A DNA stretch of 64,000 bases from contig CM060731.1 of NCBI GenBank assembly GCA_030704615.1, forward strand, positions 44,950,001 through 45,014,000, given 5' to 3'. A program made the translations under genes and the position numbers. Source of the DNA: Takakia lepidozioides. Lineage: Eukaryota > Streptophyta > Takakiopsida > Takakiales > Takakiaceae. This document shows positions 13,901 through 25,169 of this stretch, in pieces. Below the pieces are notes generated by a model, which was not told where the DNA came from, ran no database searches, and saw only the letters and a program-made list of their open reading frames with translations. How positions within the stretch are numbered: position 1 is the stretch's first letter; every line of letters starts with the position of its first letter.

Positions 13901-16900
13901 TACCGGCATCAGCCACTGACAAAGGCAGTTTCTGTCCCTTTGTGTTCCGCTCAAACTGGGTGTGGGGTCAATGGCCACAAGGCTACGGCAAACAACGTCT
14001 TATGAGTACATTCTCTCTCTCTCTCTCTCTAGGCAGGAGGTCATCAAGGTAAGTAACACTACTGGAGTGAGCCCCTCACAAAGATAGAGCATATTCCCTA
14101 TGTTGCCATCCAAACTGGGCACGGGTCTATGGCCACAAGGCTCCGCCAAACAAAGTCTTATGAGTACATTATCTAGGCAGGAAGAACTGACCCTAGCTGT
14201 GTCTAAGGCTGCATGAAGAATGTCCGAACAAACCAAACTTACGCACAAAACTTCCCTGAACTTGTTTCCAATTTGTGACATGGGTGAGGAGCTTAAGGAT
14301 GGCGTGAAGGCCCTACCTACCCTCGGCACAAGACTGAAAAACTCAGGGCGGGGAGTCTAACCTTGAACAATAAACAGGTGCAACCAGGAAAGGGAGATTG
14401 ATGTTTGGGCGGCCTGAAGACAGTATCCATTTTCTGATACTATATCTGGGGTATTCTCATCAGAGAGTGGCCCACTTCAGGACCATCAAGAACATAGTCC
14501 CTGCTCTGTTCACCAGCTTTCAAAATCTCCAGGCTGAGCCTATAAAGCCCTGGCCCCGTTGGGGTCTAATTGCTGGGCAGCTCACACAGCAGATTGATGC
14601 TTGAGTGAAGGGCTATCTAGAATCTGGAAAGCCTGAACTGAGTGTTTATACCAAAGTAAGTAGCAAACCCCTCCACAAAGGTCGTGTCTGTCTGTTCCCT
14701 TTTGTTTTGCACAAACTGGGTGCAGGGTCTATGGCCAGAAGGCTATGGCAAACGACATCTCACGAGACATTCTCTCTCTCTTTATCTCTCTCATCCCTTT
14801 AAGCATTTGGGCCTCGGATGCAACAGATAATTTTTCCCTTTTCTGCTTTCTTCCTGATGTGTACAAAGCTGACCTTTCTGAATCTACATATACATCTATG
14901 TTCTGTGCATAGCAGCATATAGATCCCAATGGCAAGGTGAAGACTGACCTCTGGCTCATGACTTTGGAATTCAGTTGAGTACCGATATTCTGGATGTCTA
15001 GATATGGACAAATCGGCCCTCTCCAACTCCCTCCGTGCTCGTTGCTGCTCAAAGTGACCAGATCGACATTATTTAATATCTGTTCAAACCACTGACAAAA
15101 AGATGCAGCCTTCTAAGGTGCACAACATGGCCAAGGGTCCAGTTCTTCTCTAAAGAAAGTTCTTTCTTGGTCTTAACCATTACCATCCACTATTGCCAAA
15201 AAGTGGTACATAAGGATGTTATGAATAGTTGCACATATTTGCTTCTTTACTTCACTGCGGAAAGATTTCAAATAAGGTATTACCAAATAAGGCTACCATG
15301 TCTAGCTGATAAAGCAGAATGGGGCCCAAGACTTACACAACTTCGCAGAACTTACATCTTTGCCATCAGTCCTCTCAAATAGTACCACACGACCTCCCCG
15401 ATCACCTGTGGCCAAATGCTCCCCACTCCTATCGAATTCAATAGCCGAGATAATGTCAACTGCCACATACAGGGTAAAGTATTAACAATTTCAGTCACTA
15501 AATCAATTCCAGCCATGTCAATCAACCCACAGACCTATGCATGCCAGCCTCAACTACAAAGCACAACCACGCATGACGTGCTTGTTATAACCTTGTTGGC
15601 TCAGGAACCATCCAGTTCAAGCAGGTCAAAGACCCAGCAGAAGGTGGGGAGCAGATACAGAAGGAGAACCAAAATTGCCTACCTATATACATTGCACATT
15701 ACATAGGTAGTCAAATCCAGTACCAGAGGGTCCAGTGACAAGTTGAAGACTGTTTTCATGGACGAAAACCTGTCCCTATCTTTCATTGTTTGGGCTTTTG
15801 CACTAGTGAGAGGTTATACAAGCTGCTCTTAGCCATCTACCTCTCATTGTGATAACAACCATAAATCCACCATCTGCCACTCTGCTGGCTTATCTTAATT
15901 ACCCTTAGAGAACGGTGCCATCCAACCACACTCAAGTCAGGCACCCCAGGATAACGTTGTTTTCATCAGAGTGGAGCAGAGCTCATTGCTGTTTTGTGTA
16001 TATGCCTGGTAGCGTACCTAATATTTCAGCAGAGGAAGGAGCACAGATCGGGTGATCCAGACCAACCACATATACTCTATTCTCTCTCTTGATCTATTAG
16101 AACTTCTACCCTAAAATTCATTGTTTGCAAACCATGCAGTACTATTCCTTCTGTAACAATCAAGGTACTATCTAGCTGACTCTTAGGCAGAGGAACCTGT
16201 CAGGAAGAGATCCAGACTTAGGCTTCAAAGAGAGGTGAGAACTATAAACTTGGGGACTGGCGCACCAGTCATGTAGGACCAGCTGAAAGAGGGATGGGAC
16301 GGTTTTTGAGACTCAAAATTATCGTGCTTGGGCGTCTTACAGTGACGAAGAAGGGGGGGTGGGAGGAGGCAGTAATAGGATGCAAATGATCTGAGGTGCT
16401 GTACAGGCCTACACCCCAAACTTGCAATAAATATACATTTCTACCACAGCACCATTAAACCCATCAGCACCAATGGGCATTGGTAATTAAAGTTACTAAT
16501 TTGGCTTGTGCTTTGAAACCTTATGTAGACATTGTGACAAAGCTTGGAAATTCCGAGAGAAAGTGCATAGAAAAAAAGGTCTCCTTGCAAATTTTCTTCC
16601 CCATTGAACATACTGCTGAACATCTGCGCCTTTGTCTGAAGAGGCATCCACCCATGGTGAACTTTTGTAAAGCCCTCGATTCCATCTCAACACAGTAGCA
16701 AGAAGAATCCCTACAAGACCAGGTTAAGCCATGTGTCTGACGCATACATCACAAAATTGAGATCCTTGCCATCTCTGGACTCTGACATTACACTTTGCTT
16801 AGCCATGCCGCTGACTTTGGACCGCATACAAGCATCAGAGATATACTAGAGGCCTTTAGAAGGTGAAGAAATCACCAAAAGATGGAAACTCTCTTGTGTC

Positions 16901-17326
16901 ATTGCAAACAGAGACCAGAGGATACAAAAACTGACCCCTGCAGAGTGAAGCTGCTGAACAAAGGGGGAGGATCACAATGGGCCTTAAGCCAATGACGACT
17001 AAGAGCAGTTTACCATATGGAGTGGGGAAAGCACAGAGCCGATCGACCAGAGCCAGTGTAAAAGTCATAATTTCATGGAGCTGGAATGACCATAATAATG
17101 GTGGGAAAGAGGAAGGGCAGAGAGACAAGGAAGACGTAAAAAGAGATAGATAGAGAGTGCAAGAGTTGTCTCCAGCGCAGTGATGAACACAAAATGGGAG
17201 CATACCTTCCTGCACCTCTTCCCCAGCGGCACGCTCGCCAAAAACTTGAGAGAATTTCCACTCAAGAGCTGGCTGGCCAGGGCCTCCGGATGCGGGCGAC
17301 CCGCCTCCGCCCCCTCCACTGATCAT
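7940..17326 (-). CDS. PP2A 55-kDa regulatory subunit B (B55), WD40 protein
   Basis: Complete gene: 14 exons at 17326-17206, 15459-15356, 15044-14949, 13471-13352, 12813-12598, 11758-11667, 11411-11293, 10920-10797, 10162-10039, 9653-9585, 9249-9158, 8776-8699, 8375-8296 and 8079-7940. They give 1575 bases and 524 residues, close to the usual 500-520, with every junction in phase and GT-AG. The product is the WD40 beta-propeller that binds the PP2A A/C core enzyme and selects substrates for Ser/Thr dephosphorylation. Diagnostic blocks are [69 protein letters not shown] and the C-terminal SLYMYYA. An N-terminal Gly-rich tract precedes the fold. A Ser/Pro-rich insert (exon 5, about residues 148-219) is longer than in the core fold, as in other plant B55 proteins. 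Confidence 0.97.
13590..14810 (+). repeat. LINE-derived tandem units inside PP2A intron 3
   Basis: Three head-to-tail pieces lie antisense to the host gene. A unit end (to about 13804) and a full unit (about 13805-14570) both finish in GGGGTCTA. The next unit starts with GGGCAGCTCACACAGCAG. The part at 14272-14450 is a decayed copy of the LINE C-terminal coding region seen at 54.9-55.2 kb (shared words CTCGGCACAAGACTGAAA and GACAGTATCCATTTTCTGA). Each unit carries a block like GGGTCAATGGCCACAAGGC followed by (CT)n and AG. Several blocks are preceded by GTAAGT-like donors, so they look like short introns. Confidence 0.7.
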
Positions 17327-18950
17327 ACTCCCTCCTTTCTTCCCTCTACCTGTGTGTACCCGACCTGCCTAACCCTAACCAAATCCAAAACCTAATCAGT
17401 TGGCAACAACAGCCCGGGATTTTCACAGAATCTGCGTAACAAAACACCATCATCAATGCAATTTCCACTCCCCTCACTCCTGCAAGCCTGCACTACACGA
17501 GCACCCGCCATGGCTGCGAGCGGGGCAGATCTCGTCCATGGCCCGAGCTCGCGCTCACATGCTTGCGAGGGATTCTACGCCCCCAACCTCGCCCGCCCTG
17601 CCCTGACCTCACCCTGCCCGGCCCCCTCCCTTGTATTATTTCTTCTGCCTGCCCTGCCATTACAAAACAATCCCCCTGCAGGTTGTACCAAGCAACAACA
17701 CGTCTTTCCTGAAAATGTCCGTACGTAGTTAGTTAGCGAGTGAACATTCCGATCTTTGGTTCTGTATTTACTTGACAATAAAGTTCAACTTATCTTGCTA
17801 ACTATCTTTTTACGATTGTAACTAGGGTCGGTCGTCGCCAGAATGGATGGATGACGTGCTGATGGATGTGGTGTGATTAGAATTTTAGTAAGGTGGCAGA
17901 CGATGGTTGGCCGAAACTAAATAATCACATGGGTGAACCTTTTTACGCTCCTAGCTGGCGCCCAGAGATGAGTATGGAAATATTTACTCTGTGGAAATAG
18001 TCAATTACCTTCTTTAAAATGATATAATAAATAACAAAACGTCCTTTTTGAATTAGAAAAAGAAAAATCGACGGATCCAAGATTCTTTCAAGTTTACGGT
18101 TTATTTTTCGAAAAATACAGGGTTTTACTTATTTATTTATTATCTTTCCGATGGCAGGTAAGCGATCACGGATTTTAGGGTTTCTTTTTCCGGATTCTGC
18201 AGCGGTGGCCACATTCATCCATGTGACAAACCAAGCTGGCAGACCAGATATCATCCGGATCAACGGAGAATGTTCATCCATTCTGATAAACACCAGTCAT
18301 CCATCGCATCCTGGCAGAAAAAGGAAAACATCATTCATCCAACAATCTCCTCATTTTCACGGGCCGGTCGGGCAGATTCTGATATTATTTACACTGCCCA
18401 ATTCGGATAGTCTTGGCATTGTTCACCGACCGTCACGGGCTCGAATCCTGTTTCGATGAAGAAATGACCAGAGCAACGCCGTAACCGCCCATGTCAGCTG
18501 ACAATGCTCATAATGTCGAGTTCGCTAGTGGTCTTCGAAATGTCGCTTTTATTGAATATAAAAGATCGCATATGTTTCCGTTCCGATATTCGTCGTGAAG
18601 CTTTACATGTTATTTGTTTCTGTTTAATTACTTAACTATATATTTGAGTAATTTCAGGGCCGGGCAGCGCAGCCCGAACTGACGCAACAGTCTGACAGAA
18701 ATACGACGATGGATCCAACGTACGGTATTCGTTCGTGCACCTGAGCGACGTCACATCAACGATCTTGTTGATCCAACCACTGTAGGAACAGCCTCATTCA
18801 TCCAATCTGTCTCTCTGTCTCTCTGTCTCTCTCACTTGTTTCTTTTCCTGCCCTCTTATGAGCTCAACTGTCTGTTCCGTGAAGCCCAATCTTCCACAGA
18901 AGTCTTCCATATGAGGATCAGAAATGCTTGGCAGCTTATCTGCTTGACCC
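17327..18950. other. PP2A upstream region and gene-free stretch
   Basis: The first about 300 bases are C-rich and are likely the PP2A promoter and 5' UTR side. From 17.8 to 18.8 kb the sequence is AT-rich with several ATCCAT/CATCC words. At about 18400-18470 there is a possible decayed tRNA-related B box (GGGCTCGAATCC). CT-rich microsatellite sequence lies at 18808-18836. No gene is supported. Confidence 0.5.
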
Positions 18951-19268
18951 CTAGGCAATCCCTTGAGCAGTATTTGCTATTTGGGCTGCTTCTGGCTTCA
19001 CTATGGTGTCTTGTTTCCTTTTGTCACATAAATCTTTGAGCTTTCTACGGACGTTATGAAGTTCCATTTCATTTCTCTTTCTGCGAATTTCCCGTAGCAG
19101 TTCATACGCAGTTTTTTCAAACTTTGAATGAGCTTTAATCCACGCGCTTGCGTGTGCGGAGGACCTTGCACTTTGAGCTTTGGTCACGGCCAGTTTTCCG
19201 GAGGAAGTACTAGTTGTACAATATGAAAAACTTACATTATATATTGCCAGCATATAAAAATTTCTCAA
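18951..19268 (-). CDS. Unidentified basic helical open frame, possible exon
   Basis: An open frame of 105 codons is rich in Lys, Arg and Glu over its second half (ELLREIRRKRNEMELHNVRR, then a further basic run), suggesting a charged helix or coiled coil. No start context, splice partners or family was recognised. It may be an exon of an unidentified gene, a remnant, or chance. Plus-strand coding-like sequence begins only a few bases away at 19275. Confidence 0.2.
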   Translation of the reverse strand: MRNFYMLAIYNVSFSYCTTSTSSGKLAVTKAQSARSSAHASAWIKAHSKFEKTAYELLREIRRKRNEMELHNVRRKLKDLCDKRKQDTIVKPEAAQIANTAQGIA

Positions 19269-19274
19269 ATAAAA

Positions 19275-20168
19275 TCATGGGGGAGTTTCAGATACTTGAA
19301 GCCCAAATCAAGCTTGACTGTCACTATGGGGAAGGGCAATCCGATTGGCATTTTGTTGCCCAATTCTGGAAGTGCCTCGGACTCAGGTTATAAGATTTCT
19401 AAAACAAACAGGTGCATTAAGTGTAACTGAGGGGAGTACTTACTTGAATCTAGAATACATCATGTCACTTGTGTAGATCACTACATGGCGTGCATCATGA
19501 TTGCAGTCTGGAGTTCTGTGGGCGATCTTAAAGAAAACTTAGTAATACATGACCCCGAACTGATGGGTTTTCCGTAAACTTATTGACCGAGCTCCAACCA
19601 CTCAACGGATTCAGGTATTCAAATCGACGCATCCGAGCACCTGGGCACAAAAATTAAGAACTTAGTGCACGGAAAACGTTCGAACTGACCTCGGATGTAA
19701 CTCTGGATCGACCCAGAGTTTGAAGGATTTCAGGACTGACAAGTGTGCCAAGGCTATGACAGAACTTGTATATTACATATATATCCAAGAATTGCAAGTA
19801 CACGAAGGATCCACTACCCACTGTATAGTATACCAAGTGCTACTTGAAGCGAGACAAGTATAGAGAGTCCCAGAAAAGTTGAAGTCGTTTGGATACCTAC
19901 TGATCTCGAACAAATTTATAAGCAGGAGAAGTATGCGTCATACCTATACACGAAGGACTTCGAACGTGGTAGGAAAACTCAGGAGAAACGGAAGGGGCTG
20001 CCTGTGGATGACTTCTCGTTCAAAGAGCCAAGCCGGGCCTTTGTGAGTTCTGGCAGCCTGGAACGATTGTTTAAGCTCAAACATCTGCCTATGATTCCCT
20101 TGACAGGCTGCAATTCCACTACCCAATTGAAGTATCAGTACCGCGACCACTGTAGAGGATTTATTTAG
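19275..20168 (+). pseudogene. Coding-like remnant, unidentified
   Basis: Several open stretches without frame continuity read like protein on the plus strand. One is a short frame from an ATG near 19279 with LDCHYGEGQSDWHF. A second is a frame of about 65 codons at 19661-19860. A third is a frame of about 107 codons without ATG, ending at a TAG near 20168, with YKQEKYASYLYTKDFERGRK. Candidate donors (CAG then GT) follow some pieces. No family is recognised. It could be a decayed transposon, a pseudogene, or exons of an unrecognised gene. Confidence 0.25.
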
Positions 20169-20234
20169 ACATGGATGTTCAAACTGACATCTTTTCAATC
20201 ACTGGAGAATATTGCTCTCCAGTAGAGAGCACAT

Positions 20235-22585
20235 TCAGATAATAAGGAGCCAACAGATCCATGGTCCGAATGTACATATGAAGACAAAAATTTTGAAACC
20301 ATCATCAGTTTGAGCTTTCTCAGTACATGTATCTACGAGATTTAGTATGTGATCAGGTTCAAATACCAGACATTGGACACATGAAACCTTGGGATCAGCA
20401 CGTTTCTTGTGGAGAATATTTGAATCCTTCACAAGCCTGAGAAGAACGTCGGGAGTTTTGTCGTTAGCATTCGACCTGCACGCCTTTTGACGTTCCAACC
20501 TGGGACCTCTTTGCAGCTCAATACTGAATCGACCAGACTTATTCATCTCCTGATCAGACCTAGTGATCTCCCAGTACCCACCGAAGACGCGGCTTGAACA
20601 TCCGAGATTAACAGTCTCCATTCCATGAGTCCCCTTGATAAGGTGAAAACTCTTTGTTGGAACCCACTGTTGTTCCTGAAGGACTCCTCCTTCCAGAGAG
20701 TACATGAGGGAGTCCTCACTCGATGCGATGGACGTGGTGTCCCTATATTCATGCAGGTCATAACGTGTCCTTGGAAATTCCTGTACGATCGGGCCTACTG
20801 CCTTGGGGATGCCTTTGCCCCGCGCTGAACACTCAACACCGTTTTTGCCGTCGCCGAAGACGAATGAGGATGCAACCGGAGAGAAGGGAAAATCTTCCTC
20901 GTCCACAATGTGAATCACCTGCACTACTTGTAAAAAGGATTGTTAGCGTCTACAGCCCAACAGACACTCTCTAACATGGTTCAGATATCTTTCTATCGAA
21001 ATGTTAAACCATACATACTCAGACAAGGACTTGCAGGTCACCTTCTCCAATACTACCTGTGTCGTGAATCCATGTGCTGACTAGAATTTTCTGGATGAGC
21101 ACAGCTTGAACCTGACCAGTAATTAATTTGTTCTTCCTTCTGGCCCTGCCATATGTGCTATCAACTCAGAAGTCGGAAGGAAAAGTGGACAGGTCTGGTC
21201 GTGGAATAAAGTTCAAATTGAACACCATTTACCTCCTCTGGCCTGTTGTAAGCTTCAAACTCCATGATCTCGTCCACACAGTCCATGCGTCGGGAAAGCG
21301 AACGATCCGAGTCCCTCTCCCATCTTTGCCGTCCATAAATGTCACCGTTCCTGTCGTATTTCAGAACACCTGAGATCATGGGATCCAGGCAATGATCTCT
21401 GGAATATACGGATTGCCTGGGGGATTCCCGACTTGTCTGATCTTTGCGATGGTTCGCGACTGTCTTCAAAGGTTTTTGCTCTAATGAGAGGTTCCACGAG
21501 CTGCTGTTAGAAGACCACCTCTCATGCGTGGGCGCCGTCGACTGTGAACTAGACCTCACATGGTGATCAGGTCCATAATTCACCATCTGCCACTCTTGGT
21601 GCCAGCCCGGTTGATCTGAAGATTGATCATGTTCTTGAGGATGATGCCCTACCACCGCACTCGGGCCAGGCCACTCAAACATTATGTCGTCTTCATCAGA
21701 AGTGTCGTCATTCATTGCTGTAATAGACAGTAGACAGTGCGCAAGTCGTGAACCGTGTCCGGTTGGGGGTGGCGGAGGAATCATTACATTTTTGTGTAAC
21801 TTGCGCCTGGTATCCTGACAATGTCTCTCAGAAGAGGAGGGAGAAGACAGACTGTTGGGGAGATCCAGAGTGCTGACGGGAGATACATTCTCCTCCTCAT
21901 ACTTTCCACCGTAATTAATGCTGTATTTTCCTAGCTGATTCCCAGAGGAGACCTCGCCTCTTTTCCTCCTGATCGACTTTGACCCTTCCAGTGACATGTT
22001 TTTTGTTGATGGCATCCTAGACTGTCCCACCAATTTTCTGAAGATCTTGAGATCAGAGAGATGGGAGCCAGCGCTGGGCACGGTCACTGGGCCAAGGCCT
22101 CGTTGAAGTTGATTAGAATACATCTGGCCACCACTCTCGAGCCGACTGCCAGGAGGTGGGAGGAGAGGATCACGGCATGGATGGAATTTCGCCGCAGATT
22201 CGATTGGTTTCCCAGGCTCTGTCTCCCACTTGAATGGCACAGTACCAGCAGTTCGAAAACGTGTGCTAGAATTGTTGCTGCAAGAGGGGTTGGAAAGTTC
22301 ACGACTAAAGAACATCTCTGTCTCATCATCTAGATAATGGACCCCCATCAGACTCGCTTTCAGATTGAGCCTCATACTTCTTGTTTCTGGGCCTTCGGCT
22401 TCATCATTGACCACAGCTGAATCTTCTAGACTCTGTCGTGGTGATCTGGGTGTATGACTTATCGGTTTTGGTATCCCTGGCTGTTCTTCCCATGTGAAGG
22501 GGATAAACCCTGCGACCCTCGGGACACTTGAATCGTCAGAGAATTCGGAGAAGTTTGACCGCCTGACCGACTCTGCCTTCATCAT
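20235..22585 (-). CDS. DUF688-like plant protein
   Basis: Two exons, 22585-21233 and 20918-20235, joined in phase 0 (donor GTAAAT, acceptor CAG), give 678 residues. Two copies of the short motif typical of plant DUF688 proteins are present: PFTWEEQPGIP at about 29-39 and VPFKWETEPGKP at about 116-127. Most of the rest is Ser/Pro-rich and probably disordered, including PPPPPTGHG and the acidic DDTSDEDD. Family members have no established biochemical function. The second exon lacks known domains and ends in a hydrophobic, Trp-containing tail. The first ATG of an ATGATG pair was chosen as start. It is co-oriented with the flanking PP2A and GDT1-type genes. Confidence 0.75.
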
Positions 22586-25169
22586 CTTGCTCTCCTGCTA
22601 GGACCGTTGCGACTCGTTCTGTCTGTCTAAGTTGTGACCTCTCTAAAGTATTCCAGATGGAGAGTTTTTCTTCCACAGTCAGGGCCTGTCTAATTTTCAA
22701 GACTTAATACTCTATGGCACCTGAAGTATACTCTCCGCGACGCTGCATTTGACATGTACGAACAAACCTCCCTGCATTGTACTTGCACTCAGGGATGTCG
22801 ATTCTAGACGTAACAATGAACTTATAATAATTTCCATGTAGGCAATCTAAGGTAGTCGTTCCAAGTCGAGTAAGCTTAGCTAGCTTCGGAGCCTCAGCTC
22901 CACCACTGCAGGGGCTCCCACTGTACTAGTTATACGAAGGGTCTAGCTCGCAGACCTGTGTGATCTGAGAGAAAAATGCACTCGTGAGTACGGGTACATT
23001 CTAGAATGGACGTAGGGTTCAACTCAAACAAGCTGCAACTATGATCTCATGATTAGGCCCGGAAAGTAGAAGAGCATTCCTTAGCCGAATGCAGGCAACT
23101 AGGACTCCAGTTCGACGTATATTAAAATGCGGCAACTTGTACGTTGTAGACTCACGAGCTGCCCAAGAATGCCCTGCCAATACTTTACGTACGATCTAGT
23201 TCAAGCACAGACAGATCAAACACGAACGCAACTAGTAGGACCACCGCCGGATCCCGAGGAGAGAGAGAGTACTGACCAGTCACCTATGCGCCTTCACAAA
23301 AATCTGAGCACAATACAAGTGAAGTCCGCAGGAGTGAGAGAATCTCGGGGTACTGGCGCAGCACGACCAGACGTGCAGCAGCAGTTGCTTGCGCTTTGAA
23401 AAAAGCTCTTGATCTTCGACTGTGAGCAGAACAAATGTTTGTGAGGGATGTTTATAGCAACAACGTGCACAAAGTGAGAGAACCGCCCTGTGCCTGTTAT
23501 AAAATATACTTGTAAGATGATCCCCTAGCATGTAAGACCCATAAACCACATTATTCTCTTTCCGGTACCTCACTATGTAACTAACACCGTCATTCATGCA
23601 AACCCGGAATCCCAGACAACGCATTCAAAACATTTGGGGATCCGAGAAAACCCATTTCTCACTTTCCTAGTTGATGGATAACTTAGACTGGTCACTGGAG
23701 ACTGCAGTGAGCGCTTGAGTGAAGAACAACAGATATCCGAGGCAAGCACCCGGACCTCCATAGTAATGGCTCATTCAATGCAAAACCCCACTTCAAAGAA
23801 AAGTGAAGGTGGAGTGATTAAGTTTGGCTCTATTTTAAGGCAGCTGAACTTAAGCCATGACCAGCTAACTCCACAGCAGAAACTTGGATCTCTTCGGAAG
23901 TCAGAGTCTAGGTTTAAAGATCTGTTCCTGTTGTAGCAGGATGTGTGGCAGTCAAACGAGCACAGCATATGGAACATTGGAGCTCGCATTCCTGTGGACT
24001 CATCCGACCCCCCACGTCCTCCTTTGTCAGAGTCTCCAATTAGGACATCTCCAGCGTTGATTTAGGAACTCCGATGTGGGAAACTGACTTCAAAGGTGCG
24101 TTAACACTCGCAGACGTTGGATGGGCGTTGTTTTGAATTTTTGACATCCGGTGCATGAACAGAAGAGTGATGCCCCAGTGATGCACAGGGTTGCATGCAA
24201 GCATTGAACCTTCTTCCCTGCAATTGCTTACCAGGCGTGCTGCTACTGCTAGTTACTGTGAAGGGAAGCTTCATTGGTTTCAAGAGGGACAAAGAGTTTG
24301 GATTGTGAGGTGATAAAGGAGTGATTTTGGAGGACCGTCAACTGTGTGCAGAGTGGGCGTTCTGGTTTCTGCGGGGAGCATCGATTCTTGTCAAGATTGC
24401 AACAACTACAAGTTTCAGGACTTTCTGCAAGCATCTGCCATCTGGCTTCAAAGAGCTTGCTAGTCAAGGGTACTCGAGATGTCATGATATCTAGAGTGCT
24501 GGTGTCTGTACACAATTTCCTTACACTATTTGAATTCATGCAGTTCAGATTTAGACCTGAATCAGGTTAGTAGGACTTCAGGGTAAAGCTGCAGCACGAA
24601 GCTCTGGGTTTGCACTTTGAAGACAACCAATTTATGCGAGGCAAGGGAGTCTCTACAACTTCAGAGTTTCCAAGCCGCCTCGTTTCCCCTTCGCATGGGC
24701 ACCCCTTTCAGCTGCCTGGGCGAAGTATGATCCATCCATCTCCGTGGTGCGTTTTCACTCGCCAATGTCTGTCACTGATTTGAGATGTTGGAAAAAGCTG
24801 CCAGTAGTCAGCCATGAATAAATATAGGGTGTAAACGGAAAGCATTCAACAGTTCAGCTTGTCTGGCCAATGCAACCGGCATGATTTGTTTGAAAAAGAA
24901 TATGGAACCTCCAGTTTTCTTATCTCTACATGACTCAATTCTTCAACCCAGTTCTACCCCCACACTGATTGATTGTGCCACACTTCACTGCTCAAACGCC
25001 TCCTGTCAAGGACATCTGAACTGAACTTGTGGCCACCCACTCATTCTTCCAGTTCGCTCACTTGCGAAAACAAAACTTGGTCTGGAACATTGTGTTATCT
25101 TTCGCTAGATCCACTGTCCAGTATTGCCACCAATCATGCAGTCAAAAACAGGGAAGAATGTGCCTATCT
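22586..25169. other. Intergenic region between DUF688 gene and GDT1-type gene
   Basis: No recognisable gene is present. A 73-codon plus-strand frame at 23715-23936 (with GVIKFGSILRQLNLSHDQL) has no known domain and no clear context, so it is not called as a gene. No tandem repeats or RNA genes stand out. Confidence 0.5.

Noticed and set aside
18400-18470. Functional tRNA gene
   Set aside because: Only a B-box-like word (GGGCTCGAATCC) is convincing; no cloverleaf could be drawn, so at most a decayed SINE.
23715-23936. Small 73-codon gene
   Set aside because: No family, no splice or conservation evidence, and the length is within chance expectation.
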